64,000 nucleotides of DNA. Source: T1Sed10-7 sp041685505 (GTDB lineage: Bacteria; Actinomycetota; Nitriliruptoria; Nitriliruptorales; Nitriliruptoraceae). Position numbers and translations under genes: made by a program. The notes below the pieces were generated by a model. The model had not been told where the DNA came from. It did no database searches and saw only the letters and a program-made list of their open reading frames with translations. The stretch is taken from contig JAWLFQ010000004.1 in NCBI GenBank assembly GCA_041685505.1, forward strand, positions 16,854-80,853, written 5' to 3'. This document shows, piece after piece, positions 50,402-59,239 of this stretch; position 1 is the stretch's first letter; the number at the start of each line of letters is the position of its first letter.

Positions 50402-50905
50402 CTAGCGAGGGAGCCCGCCCGACAGCGCAGGCCACCCCACCGGGCGGCCCCGGCGCACGCCGCAGTCGGCACCTTCCGTCGACGCTGCGGGTATCTGCCG
50501 AGGGTCGTCCACCACCAGGTCGACCCGCACGACGGTCGCGCCCACCGCGCCCTCGACCCGAAGGGCGTCGGCGACAGCGGTCACCAGCTGCCAGCCGTGC
50601 CCCCGGCACGCGAGCGGTTCGCAGCGGTGTCGGTCGCCGTCGGGTCCCTGCCACAGCCCGTCCACCGCGCGATCGGTGACCTCGATCCGGATCGTGTCAC
50701 CGTGACCGCGCCGCACCCGCAGGTCGATCGGCAGCGCGGGGTCGCCACCGTGCCCATGCTCGAGGGCGTTGGCCAGCAGTTCGTGCACCGCGAGCGCCAC
50801 CTCGCTGCGCCGGGCCGCACCGACACCCAGCTGCACGGCCCGGTCCGCCGCGCGCACGGCCGCCGGCCGAACGCTCCCCACGCCACCGGTCACCTGCCAC
50901 CGCAT
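50402..50905 (-). CDS. HATPase-type (anti-sigma-factor-like) ATP-binding protein
   Basis: A 167-residue single-domain protein with the GHKL N-box (VALAVHELLANALEHGHGG) and a late G-box (CRGHGWQLVTAVAD). It has a size and layout like RsbW/SpoIIAB-type anti-sigma kinases of actinobacteria. No sigma factor or anti-anti-sigma gene is adjacent, so the partner is unknown. Its ATG lies six bases downstream of the proS stop and may be translated together with it. Confidence 0.75.
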   Translation of the reverse strand: MRWQVTGGVGSVRPAAVRAADRAVQLGVGAARRSEVALAVHELLANALEHGHGGDPALPIDLRVRRGHGDTIRIEVTDRAVDGLWQGPDGDRHRCEPLACRGHGWQLVTAVADALRVEGAVGATVVRVDLVVDDPRQIPAASTEGADCGVRRGRPVGWPALSGGLPR

Positions 50906-50911
50906 CCCGGA

Positions 50912-52372
50912 TCAGTAGGCGCGGGCGAAGGCGACACGCGTGCCGTGCGCGCTCGGTTCGCCGCAGCGCACGCACGCGCCCTCCTCCGGGGTGCCGTCGG
51001 TGGGGATGCAGCGGGGGGTTGCCCCGGTGGCGGCCTTGAGCTCGTCCTCGCAGGCGGCCTTCCCGCAGTGCAGGGCGTAGCTGAACCCGACCTTGACCTG
51101 CGCCGCGAAGGTGTCGAGGTCGTCGGCGATACCGCTGTGCGCGTCCCGATAGGCCCGCGCACGCTCCACCAGGTGGTCGTGGTAGGCGTCGAGGCGCTCC
51201 TGCACGCCCGCCAGGAAGGCATCGAAACCGACGGTCTCCTTGACGGCTCGCCCGCGGTCATCGACCTCGCCGATGCGCTGGGCGACCAGCACGTGACCAG
51301 CCTCGAGGTCGCGGGGACCGAGCTCGACCCTGAGCGGCACGCCCTTGAGCTCGAGGTCGTTGAAGCGGAAGCCCGGTGACGCATCCCGGTCGTCGACCTG
51401 GACGCGGATGCCCTGGGCGATGAGCTGATCACGCAGCTGATAGGCCTTGTCGCGCACCGCCTCCGCCTGGTCACCTCGGCCGATCGGCACGATGGCGACC
51501 TGGACGGGGGCGAGCCGCGGCGGCAGCACCAGGCCCTGATCGTCGCCGTGCGCCAGGATCACCGCCCCGATCATCCGCGTGGACATCCCCCACGAGGTCG
51601 TGTGGACGTGGCGCAGCTGGTTGTCGCGGTCCTGGTAGGTGATGTCGAAGGCCTCGGCGAAATTGGTCCCGAGGTAGTGCGAGGTCCCCGACTGCAGGGC
51701 CTTGCCGTCCCGCATCATGCCTTCGATGGTGAAGGTGCGCCTCGCGCCGGCGAAGCGCTCACCGGGGGTCTTCTCCCCCCTGACCATCGGGATGGCGGCC
51801 ACGTTCAGTGCGAACTCCGCGTAGACGTCGAACATCCGCAGGGTCTCCTCCATCGCCTCCGCCTCGTCGGCGTGGGCGGTGTGACCCTCCTGCCACAGGA
51901 ACTCCGTGGTGCGCAGGAAGATGCGGGGGCGCAGCTCCCAGCGCACGACGTTGTTCCAGGCGTTGATGAGCACCGGCAGGTCGCGGTAGGAGGAGATCCA
52001 CCGGTGGTACATCTCGCCGATGACCGTCTCGGAGGTGGGGCGCACCACCAGCGGCTCCTCGAGCTCCTTGCCGCCGCCATGGGTGACCACGGCGAGCTCC
52101 GGCGCGAAGCCCTCGACGTGGTCGGCTTCGCGCTGCAGGTAGGACTGGGGGATGAACAGCGGGAAGTAGGCGTTCTCGTGCCCGGTGTCCTTGAAGCGCT
52201 GATCGAGCTGTGCCTGGAGCAGTTCCCAGATCCGGTAGCCGTAGGGCCGGATGACCATCGTGCCCTTGGCAGGACCGCGGTCGGCGAGCTCGGCTCTGAG
52301 GACCAGCTCGTTGTACCAGGCGGACACGTCCTGCGACATCGGCGTGACACCGAGCTCGTTCTGCTTGCCCAC
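50912..52372 (-). CDS. proS: prolyl-tRNA synthetase, archaeal/eukaryotic type
   Basis: The 486-residue class II synthetase has SAWYNELVLRAELADRGPAKGTMVIRPYG, motif 2 (NNVVRWELRPRIFLRTTEFLWQEGHTAH) and motif 3 (AHGDDQGLVLPPRLAPVQVAIVPIG). It lacks the editing insertion of typical bacterial enzymes and has a C-terminal zinc-like domain with two cysteine pairs, ending in the final tyrosine (FARAY) that marks the archaeal type. The GTG at 52372 gives the family-typical start GKQNEL and has GAGG six bases upstream. Confidence 0.94.
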   Translation of the reverse strand: MGKQNELGVTPMSQDVSAWYNELVLRAELADRGPAKGTMVIRPYGYRIWELLQAQLDQRFKDTGHENAYFPLFIPQSYLQREADHVEGFAPELAVVTHGGGKELEEPLVVRPTSETVIGEMYHRWISSYRDLPVLINAWNNVVRWELRPRIFLRTTEFLWQEGHTAHADEAEAMEETLRMFDVYAEFALNVAAIPMVRGEKTPGERFAGARRTFTIEGMMRDGKALQSGTSHYLGTNFAEAFDITYQDRDNQLRHVHTTSWGMSTRMIGAVILAHGDDQGLVLPPRLAPVQVAIVPIGRGDQAEAVRDKAYQLRDQLIAQGIRVQVDDRDASPGFRFNDLELKGVPLRVELGPRDLEAGHVLVAQRIGEVDDRGRAVKETVGFDAFLAGVQERLDAYHDHLVERARAYRDAHSGIADDLDTFAAQVKVGFSYALHCGKAACEDELKAATGATPRCIPTDGTPEEGACVRCGEPSAHGTRVAFARAY

Positions 52373-52573
52373 GGGGGACCTCACGGGTGCTGGCAGGGGT
52401 GACGGGAGCGGGAGTCCATGCCGTCGTCGCTCTCGGTGCGTGGCGGCGCGGCGACCTGCGGCCGGACACCTCGCAGGCTAGCGAGCACGACCGTGGAGAC
52501 CGTCGCGGTAGCGTGCGCGTCACCCGCAGCCGGGCGCGTCCCCGGCACGCCCCCGCACCAGCGGAGACCCCCG

Positions 52574-53095
52574 ATGACCTCGCCTGCCGGGCCGGAGTAC
52601 GACCATCGGGTGCTGCTGCTGGCCACCGCCGTCGCCATGGCGGCGATCGTGGCGCTGCCCCTGACGGCCGCGGCGGACCCGGCGGTCGCTGCCGCGTTGT
52701 CCCTGGCCACGCCCGTGGTGCTGCTCCTCGCGGGCCGACTGCGCGGCCAGCGCTGGATGGTGCTGGTCGGCACCGCCCTGCTGGTGGCGCTCGCCGGGCT
52801 GTTGGCGGCGGACCTGGCGGGCGTGGGCATCGGGCCACTGGCGGGACTGGTCGTGGCGGTGGTCCTGGTCGGGCCGGTGGTGGCCGTGCTCGCGGTCGGG
52901 CTGCCGCTGCGCGAGGTGGACATGGTCGCCGGCGGTGCGTTCCTCATCACCGCGACGATCGCGGTCATCTCGGGGTTCGCAGCTGCCGGCACCACCGGCG
53001 CGACCGCGTTGATCCTGGGCGTGGCCCTGGTCGGGTTCACTGCGGTGGCGTTCCGGTTGGGGCGTACCGCGCCCGACGAGCAGGATCGCCGCTGA
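52574..53095 (+). CDS. membrane protein of unknown function
   Basis: A 173-residue protein, nearly all hydrophobic, with about six helices and a short basic/acidic tail (RTAPDEQDRR). No recognisable family. The ATG at 52574 has GGAG eight bases before it. It is divergent from proS and 208 bases before the BCCT gene, which has its own promoter. Confidence 0.65.
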   Translation: MTSPAGPEYDHRVLLLATAVAMAAIVALPLTAAADPAVAAALSLATPVVLLLAGRLRGQRWMVLVGTALLVALAGLLAADLAGVGIGPLAGLVVAVVLVGPVVAVLAVGLPLREVDMVAGGAFLITATIAVISGFAAAGTTGATALILGVALVGFTAVAFRLGRTAPDEQDRR

Positions 53096-53129
53096 TCCCA
53101 GGCGCGGCCGTCACGGACCGCTACCGGGG

Positions 53130-53158
53130 TGGAAAAGCCCGTGCGGAGCCCGTAGGGT
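53130..53158 (+). promoter_or_regulatory. promoter of the BCCT-uspA operon
   Basis: TGGAAA (53130-53135) and TAGGGT (53153-53158) are 17 bases apart. Transcription from here would give a leader of roughly 140 bases before the ATG at 53304, including the long hairpin at 53194-53241. Confidence 0.55.
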
Positions 53159-53193
53159 CCGCTCCGACGACGGCCCCGGCGGGCCGCCGATGG

Positions 53194-53241
53194 GGCACCA
53201 TCCGCGGCGTTGAGACACCGCATGTCGCGGCGGATGGTGCC
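53194..53241 (+). promoter_or_regulatory. 12-bp inverted repeat in the BCCT leader
   Basis: GGCACCATCCGC (53194-53205) is exactly complementary to GCGGATGGTGCC (53230-53241), with 24 bases between. As RNA this is a very stable hairpin 62 bases before the start codon. There is no T-tract. It could be an RNA regulatory element or a protein-binding site spanning about three helical turns. Confidence 0.6.
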
Positions 53242-53303
53242 GCTCGCTGCGCTGCGCGCGTGGCCCCGCTGGAGGCCCACACGCCGACGGAAGGTGCAGT
53301 GAG

Positions 53304-54950
53304 ATGGCAGCGATCGAAAAGGCCCGGGAACACATCCATCCGGTGGTCTTCCCGGTGTCCGCCGTGGTGATCCTCGGGTTCGTGCTGTGGGGCTCGCTCG
53401 CCCCGGACGGCGCCGGAGAGGTCCTGGGTGCCGTCCGCGTGTGGATCACCGAGACGCTGGGCTGGTTCTTCATCGCTGCGGTGGCAGCCCTGCTGATCTT
53501 CCTGGCCTACATGGTCCTCGGCCAGTACGCCAAGGTCCGCCTCGGACCGGACGACTCCCGGCCGGACTACTCCTACCTCACCTGGTTCGCGATGCTCTTC
53601 AGCGCCGGGATGGGCATCGGGCTGGTGTTCTGGGGCGTTGCGGAGCCGATCTACCACTTCATCGACGCGCCCCGCACCGAGGGCGGCAGCGAGGCCGCGG
53701 CGCTCGATGCGATGACGCTGACCTTCCACCACTGGGGGCTCGGTGCGTGGTCGGTGTACGCCACCCTCGGACTGTCGCTGGCCTACTTCGGCTACCGGCA
53801 CAACCTGCCGATGACGATCCGCTCCGCCCTGTACCCGCTGATCGGGAACAGGATCCACGGCTGGCAGGGCAACCTCGTCGACATCCTGGCCATCTTCGGC
53901 ACCATGTTCGGCATCGCCACCTCGCTGGGGCTCGGCGTGGCGCAGATCAACGCCGGGTTGAACTCCGCCTTCGGCGTCCCCGTCGGCGAGGGCACCCAGG
54001 TGCTGCTGATCGCGATCATCACCATCGCCGCCACGATCTCCGTGGTCAGCGGTCTGGACAAGGGGATCCGCCGGCTGTCGGAGTTGAACATCACCCTCGC
54101 CGGTGTGCTGCTGCTGTTCGTGGCCGTCACCGGGCCGACCATCCTGCTGCTCAGCGCCTATGTGGAGAACATCGGCAGCTACCTGTTCAACTTCGTCGAC
54201 CTGATGTTCTGGTCGGGCAGCTACTCCGCGGACGAGGCCGGCTGGCTGTCGTCGTGGACGATCTTCTACTGGGCGTGGTGGATCTCGTGGGCACCCTTCG
54301 TGGGCTCCTTCATCGCCCGTATCTCCCGTGGCCGCACCATCCGCGAGTTCATCCTGGGGGTGCTGCTGGTGCCCTCGCTGGTCTCCTTCCTGTGGTTCAC
54401 CGTGATGGGCAACACCGGCATCCTGTTCCAGGGCGATGGCACCGCGGACATCTACGGCACGATCGTGGACGCCGGGTTCGACGAGTCCGTGGCGATGTTC
54501 GCCGTGCTCGACGTGCTGCCCTTCAGCCTGGTGACCACGGTGGTGACCATCTTCGTCATCACCGTGTTCTTCGTGACCAGTTCCGACTCCGGGTCCTTCG
54601 TCATCGACATGATCGCCTCGGGTGGGAGCCTCAACCCGCCCGTCGGTCTGCGCATCTTCTGGGCGCTGTCGGAGGGCGCGGTGGCAGCCGTGCTGCTGCT
54701 CGCCGGCGGTCTGGGCGCGCTGCAGGCCGGGGCGATCGCCACCGGTCTGCCCTTCACCGTGGTGCTGCTCATCGTCATGGCGGGGGTGTTCAAGGGGCTG
54801 CGCTCGGAGCGCGACGGTGTGACACTCGACGATGTGGTCGCCGGACCCCTGTTCGAGGGGCAGGGTGAGACCGAGGTCTACACCCAGACCCCGCAGCACG
54901 CACCCAAGCGCCCCGCAAGCGATCCGGACGAGCCCGCTGGACAGGCCTGA
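53304..54950 (+). CDS. BCCT-family compatible-solute transporter
   Basis: The 548-residue, twelve-helix symporter has the BCCT landmarks FSAGMGIGLVFWGVAEPIYHF, ATSLGLGVAQINAGL and WTIFYWAWWISWAPFVGSFIARISRGRTIREF, with the aromatic box of betaine transporters, and TSSDSGSFVIDMIASGG. It would import betaine, choline, ectoine or carnitine with Na+ or H+. The Gly in helix 3 (GMGIG) is more common in Na+-coupled members. It is followed by a UspA gene, a frequent partner of osmolyte transporters. Confidence 0.93.
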   Translation: MAAIEKAREHIHPVVFPVSAVVILGFVLWGSLAPDGAGEVLGAVRVWITETLGWFFIAAVAALLIFLAYMVLGQYAKVRLGPDDSRPDYSYLTWFAMLFSAGMGIGLVFWGVAEPIYHFIDAPRTEGGSEAAALDAMTLTFHHWGLGAWSVYATLGLSLAYFGYRHNLPMTIRSALYPLIGNRIHGWQGNLVDILAIFGTMFGIATSLGLGVAQINAGLNSAFGVPVGEGTQVLLIAIITIAATISVVSGLDKGIRRLSELNITLAGVLLLFVAVTGPTILLLSAYVENIGSYLFNFVDLMFWSGSYSADEAGWLSSWTIFYWAWWISWAPFVGSFIARISRGRTIREFILGVLLVPSLVSFLWFTVMGNTGILFQGDGTADIYGTIVDAGFDESVAMFAVLDVLPFSLVTTVVTIFVITVFFVTSSDSGSFVIDMIASGGSLNPPVGLRIFWALSEGAVAAVLLLAGGLGALQAGAIATGLPFTVVLLIVMAGVFKGLRSERDGVTLDDVVAGPLFEGQGETEVYTQTPQHAPKRPASDPDEPAGQA

Positions 54951-55010
54951 GACCGATCCCACACACGGGCCGCGCCGCCACGGCTGCGGCCCCGCACGCC
55001 GGAGGACAAC

Positions 55011-55472
55011 ATGCAGATGCACCGCATCCTGGTGGGCGTCGACACCTCGGACGCCTCCATCCAGGCGCTGACGCGCGCCGCCGAGGAGGCACGTCTGCGC
55101 GACGCCATCCTCGAGGTGGTGTACGTGTTCCAGCCGCCCGAGCAGATCACGGCCTTCCCCGTGCCCCCCGAGAAGGGCAAGGACGAAGCCAAGGACCTCG
55201 AGGAGGTGCGCGCCCAGTACACCGAGAAGCTCGGCAACTGGCTCGAGGAGGTCGACGTCGATCTCGACGACCTCGACGTCGAGTGGTCGGTGCTGGCCGA
55301 CCGGCGACCGTCACGCGCCCTGGTCGAGCGCTCCAGCGACGCCGACCTGGTGGTGGTGGGCTCACGCGGCCGCGGCGGGTTCCGCGGGTTGCGGCTCGGT
55401 TCGGTGTCCGAGCAGGTCACGCGCCACGCCCGCGCCCCCGTGTTGGTGATCCGCGAGAGCACCAGGGACTGA
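55011..55472 (+). CDS. universal stress protein (UspA family)
   Basis: The 153-residue protein starts HRILVGVDTSDASIQAL and ends in the ATP-binding motif VGSRGRGGFRGLRLGSVSEQVTRHARAPVLVI. It has an acidic insertion (EEVDVDLDDLDVEW). A GGAGGACA ribosome site precedes the ATG. It is 60 bases after the BCCT gene and probably cotranscribed, possibly tuning transport by adenine-nucleotide sensing as suggested for TeaD beside an ectoine transporter. Confidence 0.92.
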   Translation: MQMHRILVGVDTSDASIQALTRAAEEARLRDAILEVVYVFQPPEQITAFPVPPEKGKDEAKDLEEVRAQYTEKLGNWLEEVDVDLDDLDVEWSVLADRRPSRALVERSSDADLVVVGSRGRGGFRGLRLGSVSEQVTRHARAPVLVIRESTRD

Positions 55473-55545
55473 CCGGCCCACAGCCGACGGTGGCCGCACC
55501 CGCCCGTGCGGATGCGGCCACCGGTGTGGGGACCCCGACGACGCG

Positions 55546-56754
55546 CTAGGGGGTCAGGGCGCGGGCCAGCAGCTGCGCCGGGTGGTGCACCTCCCAGCCC
55601 TCCCGGGCGATCTGCATGGCACAACCCGGGTTGCCGGAGACCACGCCCCCGGCCCCGGTGCGCTGCAGCGACGCGTGCTTGCTGGCGAGCAGGGCATCGC
55701 CGAACTCCGGTTGCACGTAGGAGTAGATCCCGCCGGAGCCGCAGCACTGCTGCTCGTCGTCGGGCTCGAGCAGCGTGAGACCGGGGATCGCCGCGACCAG
55801 TGCCCGCGCCTGGTCGGCGAGGCCCTGGACGTTCTTGAGGTGGCAGGGCGCCTGGTAGGCCAGGGTCAGATCGACCTCCTTGCCCCGCGAGGCCACCTCC
55901 TCGGGGCTGATCAGCTCCGAGAGATCCTTGACCCGGGCGCTGAACGCCGCTGCCTCGGGGGTGCCGAGCAGCTTCCCGTACTCCTTCATGGCACCGCCAC
56001 ACCCCGCCGAGTTGACCAGGATCGGGCCCGTGGTGCCGGCGTAGGCCGCGATGGTCGCCTCCGCCATCGCGTGCGCCTCATCCTCGCGTCCTCCATGGGC
56101 CGAGAGCGCACCGCAGCAGGCCGGGGCCGGCTCGAAGCGTGGCCGGTAGCCCACGGCCGCCAGGACCTGCGCGGTCGCACGGTGGACGTCACGGAACATC
56201 CCGTCCATGACGCAGCCGCGGAACAGGTAGACGTCACCCTGGACCGCCGCACCGGGTGGCGGCAGCCGGTAGCCGCGCAAGGTGTCACCGAGGCGCACAC
56301 GTCGTGCTGGCCGTAGCCGCGAGGGCAGGACACGGTCGAGCCGCAGCGTCTGCGCGACGGCCAGCAGGATCGTGCCCAGCCGCAGCAACCAGCGGTGCCT
56401 GAGGCCGGTGAACAGCACCTCCTGTGCACGTCCCTGCACACCCGAAGGTGGCTGCTGCTCGCTGATGGCGGCACGGGCGGTCTCCATCAGCGACCCGAAC
56501 TCCACCAGCGACGGACACACCACCTCGCACGCCCGGCACTGCACACAGGTCTCGAGGGAGTCCACCACGTCCGGGTCGTCGATGGCGAGCTCACCCTCCT
56601 GGACCAGGCGCATCGCCAGGATGCGGCCGCGGGGGCCGTGCTCCTCGAGGTGGGTCGTCTCGTAGGTGGGACACGAGGACAGACAGAAGCCGCACTGCAC
56701 ACAGGCGGCGAGCTGGTCGGCGTCGAAGATCGACATCGGTTCGGGTTGGGTCAT
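55546..56754 (-). CDS. glcF: glycolate oxidase iron-sulfur subunit
   Basis: The 402-residue protein has two 4Fe-4S motifs (CVQCGFCLSSCPTY and CVQCRACEVVCPS), then two CCG domains (CCGALSAHGG and QCCGSGGIYSY). This is the glcF layout, passing electrons from the FAD subunits to the quinone pool. The ATG at 56754 overlaps the glcE stop. It is the last gene of the six-gene hydroxy-acid operon. Confidence 0.93.
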   Translation of the reverse strand: MTQPEPMSIFDADQLAACVQCGFCLSSCPTYETTHLEEHGPRGRILAMRLVQEGELAIDDPDVVDSLETCVQCRACEVVCPSLVEFGSLMETARAAISEQQPPSGVQGRAQEVLFTGLRHRWLLRLGTILLAVAQTLRLDRVLPSRLRPARRVRLGDTLRGYRLPPPGAAVQGDVYLFRGCVMDGMFRDVHRATAQVLAAVGYRPRFEPAPACCGALSAHGGREDEAHAMAEATIAAYAGTTGPILVNSAGCGGAMKEYGKLLGTPEAAAFSARVKDLSELISPEEVASRGKEVDLTLAYQAPCHLKNVQGLADQARALVAAIPGLTLLEPDDEQQCCGSGGIYSYVQPEFGDALLASKHASLQRTGAGGVVSGNPGCAMQIAREGWEVHHPAQLLARALTP

Positions 56755-57758
56755 CGAGGCTGCCTCGCATCGAGCAGGATCTGGTCGGGATCGAGAGCGG
56801 CGCGGACCCGCAGGCCCATCGCGTCGAGGGCGGGGGCCGGTGCGCCCGGACCGCTGTGCGGGTCGAGATGCAGCAGGGCACCACCCAGTGCCTCCACCTG
56901 GCGCCCTGCGGCGGCCAGGGCGTCGGCATCGCCGTCGAGCAGGCAGACACCGACGCCTTCGAACCCCACTGCGGTCAGACCCGCTGCCCATGCCCACTCG
57001 GTCAGCTCCGACACGCGGGCCGGATCGACCGCAGCACGTGCGGTCGTGGGGAAGACCGGTGGCTCGGCGGCGCGCAACCCGGCGGCGGCGGCCTGGGCCG
57101 CCACGTCGTCAGGGTGCTCCTCGAGCCGGACGAAGGTGCCCGCGCTCGTGCTGACCACCGCTGCCGGACGGTAGAGCCCGGTCAGCACCTCGGACGCCGG
57201 CCGGTCGGTGGTGAACCACTCGCTGGTGACCGGGATCGGACGGAGCTTGAGGGTCACCTCGGCGATCACCCCGAGGGTGCCCCAGGATCCGGTCGCGAGC
57301 CGACACAGGTCGTAGCCCGTGACGTCCTTGACCGTCACCCCACCAGCGGTCACCACGCGCGCGTCGGCGGTGACCATGCGGACCCGGAGCACCCAGTCGC
57401 GCACGCGGCCGGCCTGCAGCTGCCGGGGGCCTGCCAGCGCGGTGGCGAGCCGCCCTCCCACGGTGGAGCCGTGGCCGGCCAGCGGCTCGATCGGGCACTC
57501 CTGTCCGTGGGCCGCCAGCAGCGCGGACAGCTCCTCGACCGGGGTACCTGCCCGGACCGTGACCACGAGGTCAGCCGGCCGGTGGTCCACCACGCCGGTC
57601 AGCGCGGCGGTGGACAGCACCTCGCCATCGGTGGGCGGCAGCCGATCGAGCACGCTGCCACCACCACGGATCACCAGCGTGCGCTGGTCGCGCCGCGCAC
57701 CCTCGATGGCGTCCACGATCGGGGCCAGCTCGGCGGTCATGGTCGACACCTCGCTCAT
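56751..57758 (-). CDS. glcE: glycolate oxidase FAD-binding subunit
   Basis: The 335-residue subunit has the PCMH/VAO-type FAD part (VIRGGGSVLDRL, EPLAGHGSTVGGRLATALAGPR, TAGGVTVKDVTGYDLCRLATGSWGTLGVIAEVTLKL) without the glcD substrate half, as in GlcE. The ATG at 57758 overlaps the glcD stop (ATGA) and has GGAAGG upstream. The C-terminal half is shortened, as is usual for the family. Confidence 0.9.
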   Translation of the reverse strand: MSEVSTMTAELAPIVDAIEGARRDQRTLVIRGGGSVLDRLPPTDGEVLSTAALTGVVDHRPADLVVTVRAGTPVEELSALLAAHGQECPIEPLAGHGSTVGGRLATALAGPRQLQAGRVRDWVLRVRMVTADARVVTAGGVTVKDVTGYDLCRLATGSWGTLGVIAEVTLKLRPIPVTSEWFTTDRPASEVLTGLYRPAAVVSTSAGTFVRLEEHPDDVAAQAAAAGLRAAEPPVFPTTARAAVDPARVSELTEWAWAAGLTAVGFEGVGVCLLDGDADALAAAGRQVEALGGALLHLDPHSGPGAPAPALDAMGLRVRAALDPDQILLDARQPR

Positions 57759-59239
57759 ACCCACGCACCTTCCGGCACCATGCTGGCTTCCTGACAGCCG
57801 ACGGTGGTCGGCAGCATCTTGTCCGGGTTGGCCAGGCCCGAGGGCTCCATCGCCGCACGCACGGCCTGCTGCACCGCCAGATCGTCGGCGGTGTAGACCT
57901 GCGACAGGAAGTCGCGCTTCTCGATGCCGACGCCGTGCTCCCCGGTGAGGGTGCCGTCGAGAGAGAGCGCGGTGGTCACGATGTCGTGACCGGCGGAGAA
58001 GACCCGGTCCAGCACGCCCTCCTCGCGACGATCGAAGAGCACGAAGGGGTGCAGGTTGCCGTCGCCGGCGTGGACGACGGTCAGGATGACCAGGTCCTCA
58101 CGCTCGCTGATCGCGACCACGGCATCGAGCATCTCGCCCAGCCGTGACCGCGGCACGACGATGTCCTGCAGGAAGAAGTCCGGCGCCTGCTGGGCGATCG
58201 CGCCGGCGACCGCCTTGCGACCCTTCCAGATCCGGGCGCGTTGGTCCGCATCGGCCGCACGCACCACCTCGGTGGCACCGTGCTCGGTGGCCAGCCGTGC
58301 CGCGTCGTCGCCGCCGGCGTCGACCCCCGCGGGCAGTCCCTCGTACTCGAGCAGCAGCACCGCCGCGGCGTCGGTCGGGTACCCCGCCTGGGCGTAGTTC
58401 TCGACCAGGCCGATGGCGCGGGCATCCATCAACTCGACGGCGTCGGGCAGCCGGTCGGAGGTGACCAGCGCACCGACGGTGGCCGCCGCCGCCTCCAGGG
58501 TGTCGAAGCCGGCGAGCAGGGTGCCGATGGCCGGTGGGGCGGGCAGCAGCTTGAGCCACGCACCGACCACGATGCCGAGGGTGCCCTCACCGCCGACGCT
58601 CAGACCGCGCAGGTCCAGCCCGGTCTGGTCGGGGAGTCGGCTGTCGAGCAGGTGGATGCGACCATCGGTGTCCATCAGCTCGACCGCCAGCACGTGCTGG
58701 CTCATCACCCCGTAGGTCAGGACGTGGATCCCTCCGGCGTTGGTGGCCACGTTGCCGCCGAGGGTGGCGGCGATCTGGCTCGCCGGGTCGGGGGCGAAGC
58801 GCAACCCCTCAGCCGCAGCGGCCCGGCCCAACCGGGCGTTGACCAGACCGGGTTCCACGTGGGCACGCCGGTTGACCACGTCGAGCTCCAGCAGACGGTC
58901 CATCCGGGCGACGCTGATCACCAGCGGCCGCACGCCCGCGACCCCCGTCGGCGTCGCGCCGCCGGCGAGCCCGGTGCCCGCGGCTCGGGGGGTGTAGGGC
59001 ACGCCGTGGTCACGGCACGCCCTGAGCACCCCCGCGAGCTGCTCGCGGTCCGCCGGCAACGCGATGGCCAGCGGATCGGCGTTGAGGAAGGACGCATCGC
59101 GCCGGTAGGTCGCGCGCGACAGCGTCGAGGTCTTGAGGCCGTCGTCGTCGAGGACGCGCCGCAGTTCGGCCAGCAGCGCGGACTCCGCAGCGGTCGGGGG
59201 TACGTCCCGTCGGGCGCCTGTCACTGCCGTGGGCTCCAT
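57755..59239 (-). CDS. glcD: glycolate/lactate oxidase FAD subunit (GlcD)
   Basis: The 494-residue flavoprotein has a VAO-type FAD domain (YTPRAAGTGLAGGATP, RLRFAPDPASQ, GGNVATNAGGIHVLTYG, VGGEGTLGIV) and the substrate domain ending TLTGEHGVGIEKRDFL, the GlcD hallmark. It oxidises glycolate or D-lactate to the keto acid. Its first base overlaps the last base of the lutBA stop. Together with glcE and glcF it forms a full three-subunit oxidase. Confidence 0.93.
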   Translation of the reverse strand: MEPTAVTGARRDVPPTAAESALLAELRRVLDDDGLKTSTLSRATYRRDASFLNADPLAIALPADREQLAGVLRACRDHGVPYTPRAAGTGLAGGATPTGVAGVRPLVISVARMDRLLELDVVNRRAHVEPGLVNARLGRAAAAEGLRFAPDPASQIAATLGGNVATNAGGIHVLTYGVMSQHVLAVELMDTDGRIHLLDSRLPDQTGLDLRGLSVGGEGTLGIVVGAWLKLLPAPPAIGTLLAGFDTLEAAAATVGALVTSDRLPDAVELMDARAIGLVENYAQAGYPTDAAAVLLLEYEGLPAGVDAGGDDAARLATEHGATEVVRAADADQRARIWKGRKAVAGAIAQQAPDFFLQDIVVPRSRLGEMLDAVVAISEREDLVILTVVHAGDGNLHPFVLFDRREEGVLDRVFSAGHDIVTTALSLDGTLTGEHGVGIEKRDFLSQVYTADDLAVQQAVRAAMEPSGLANPDKMLPTTVGCQEASMVPEGAWV

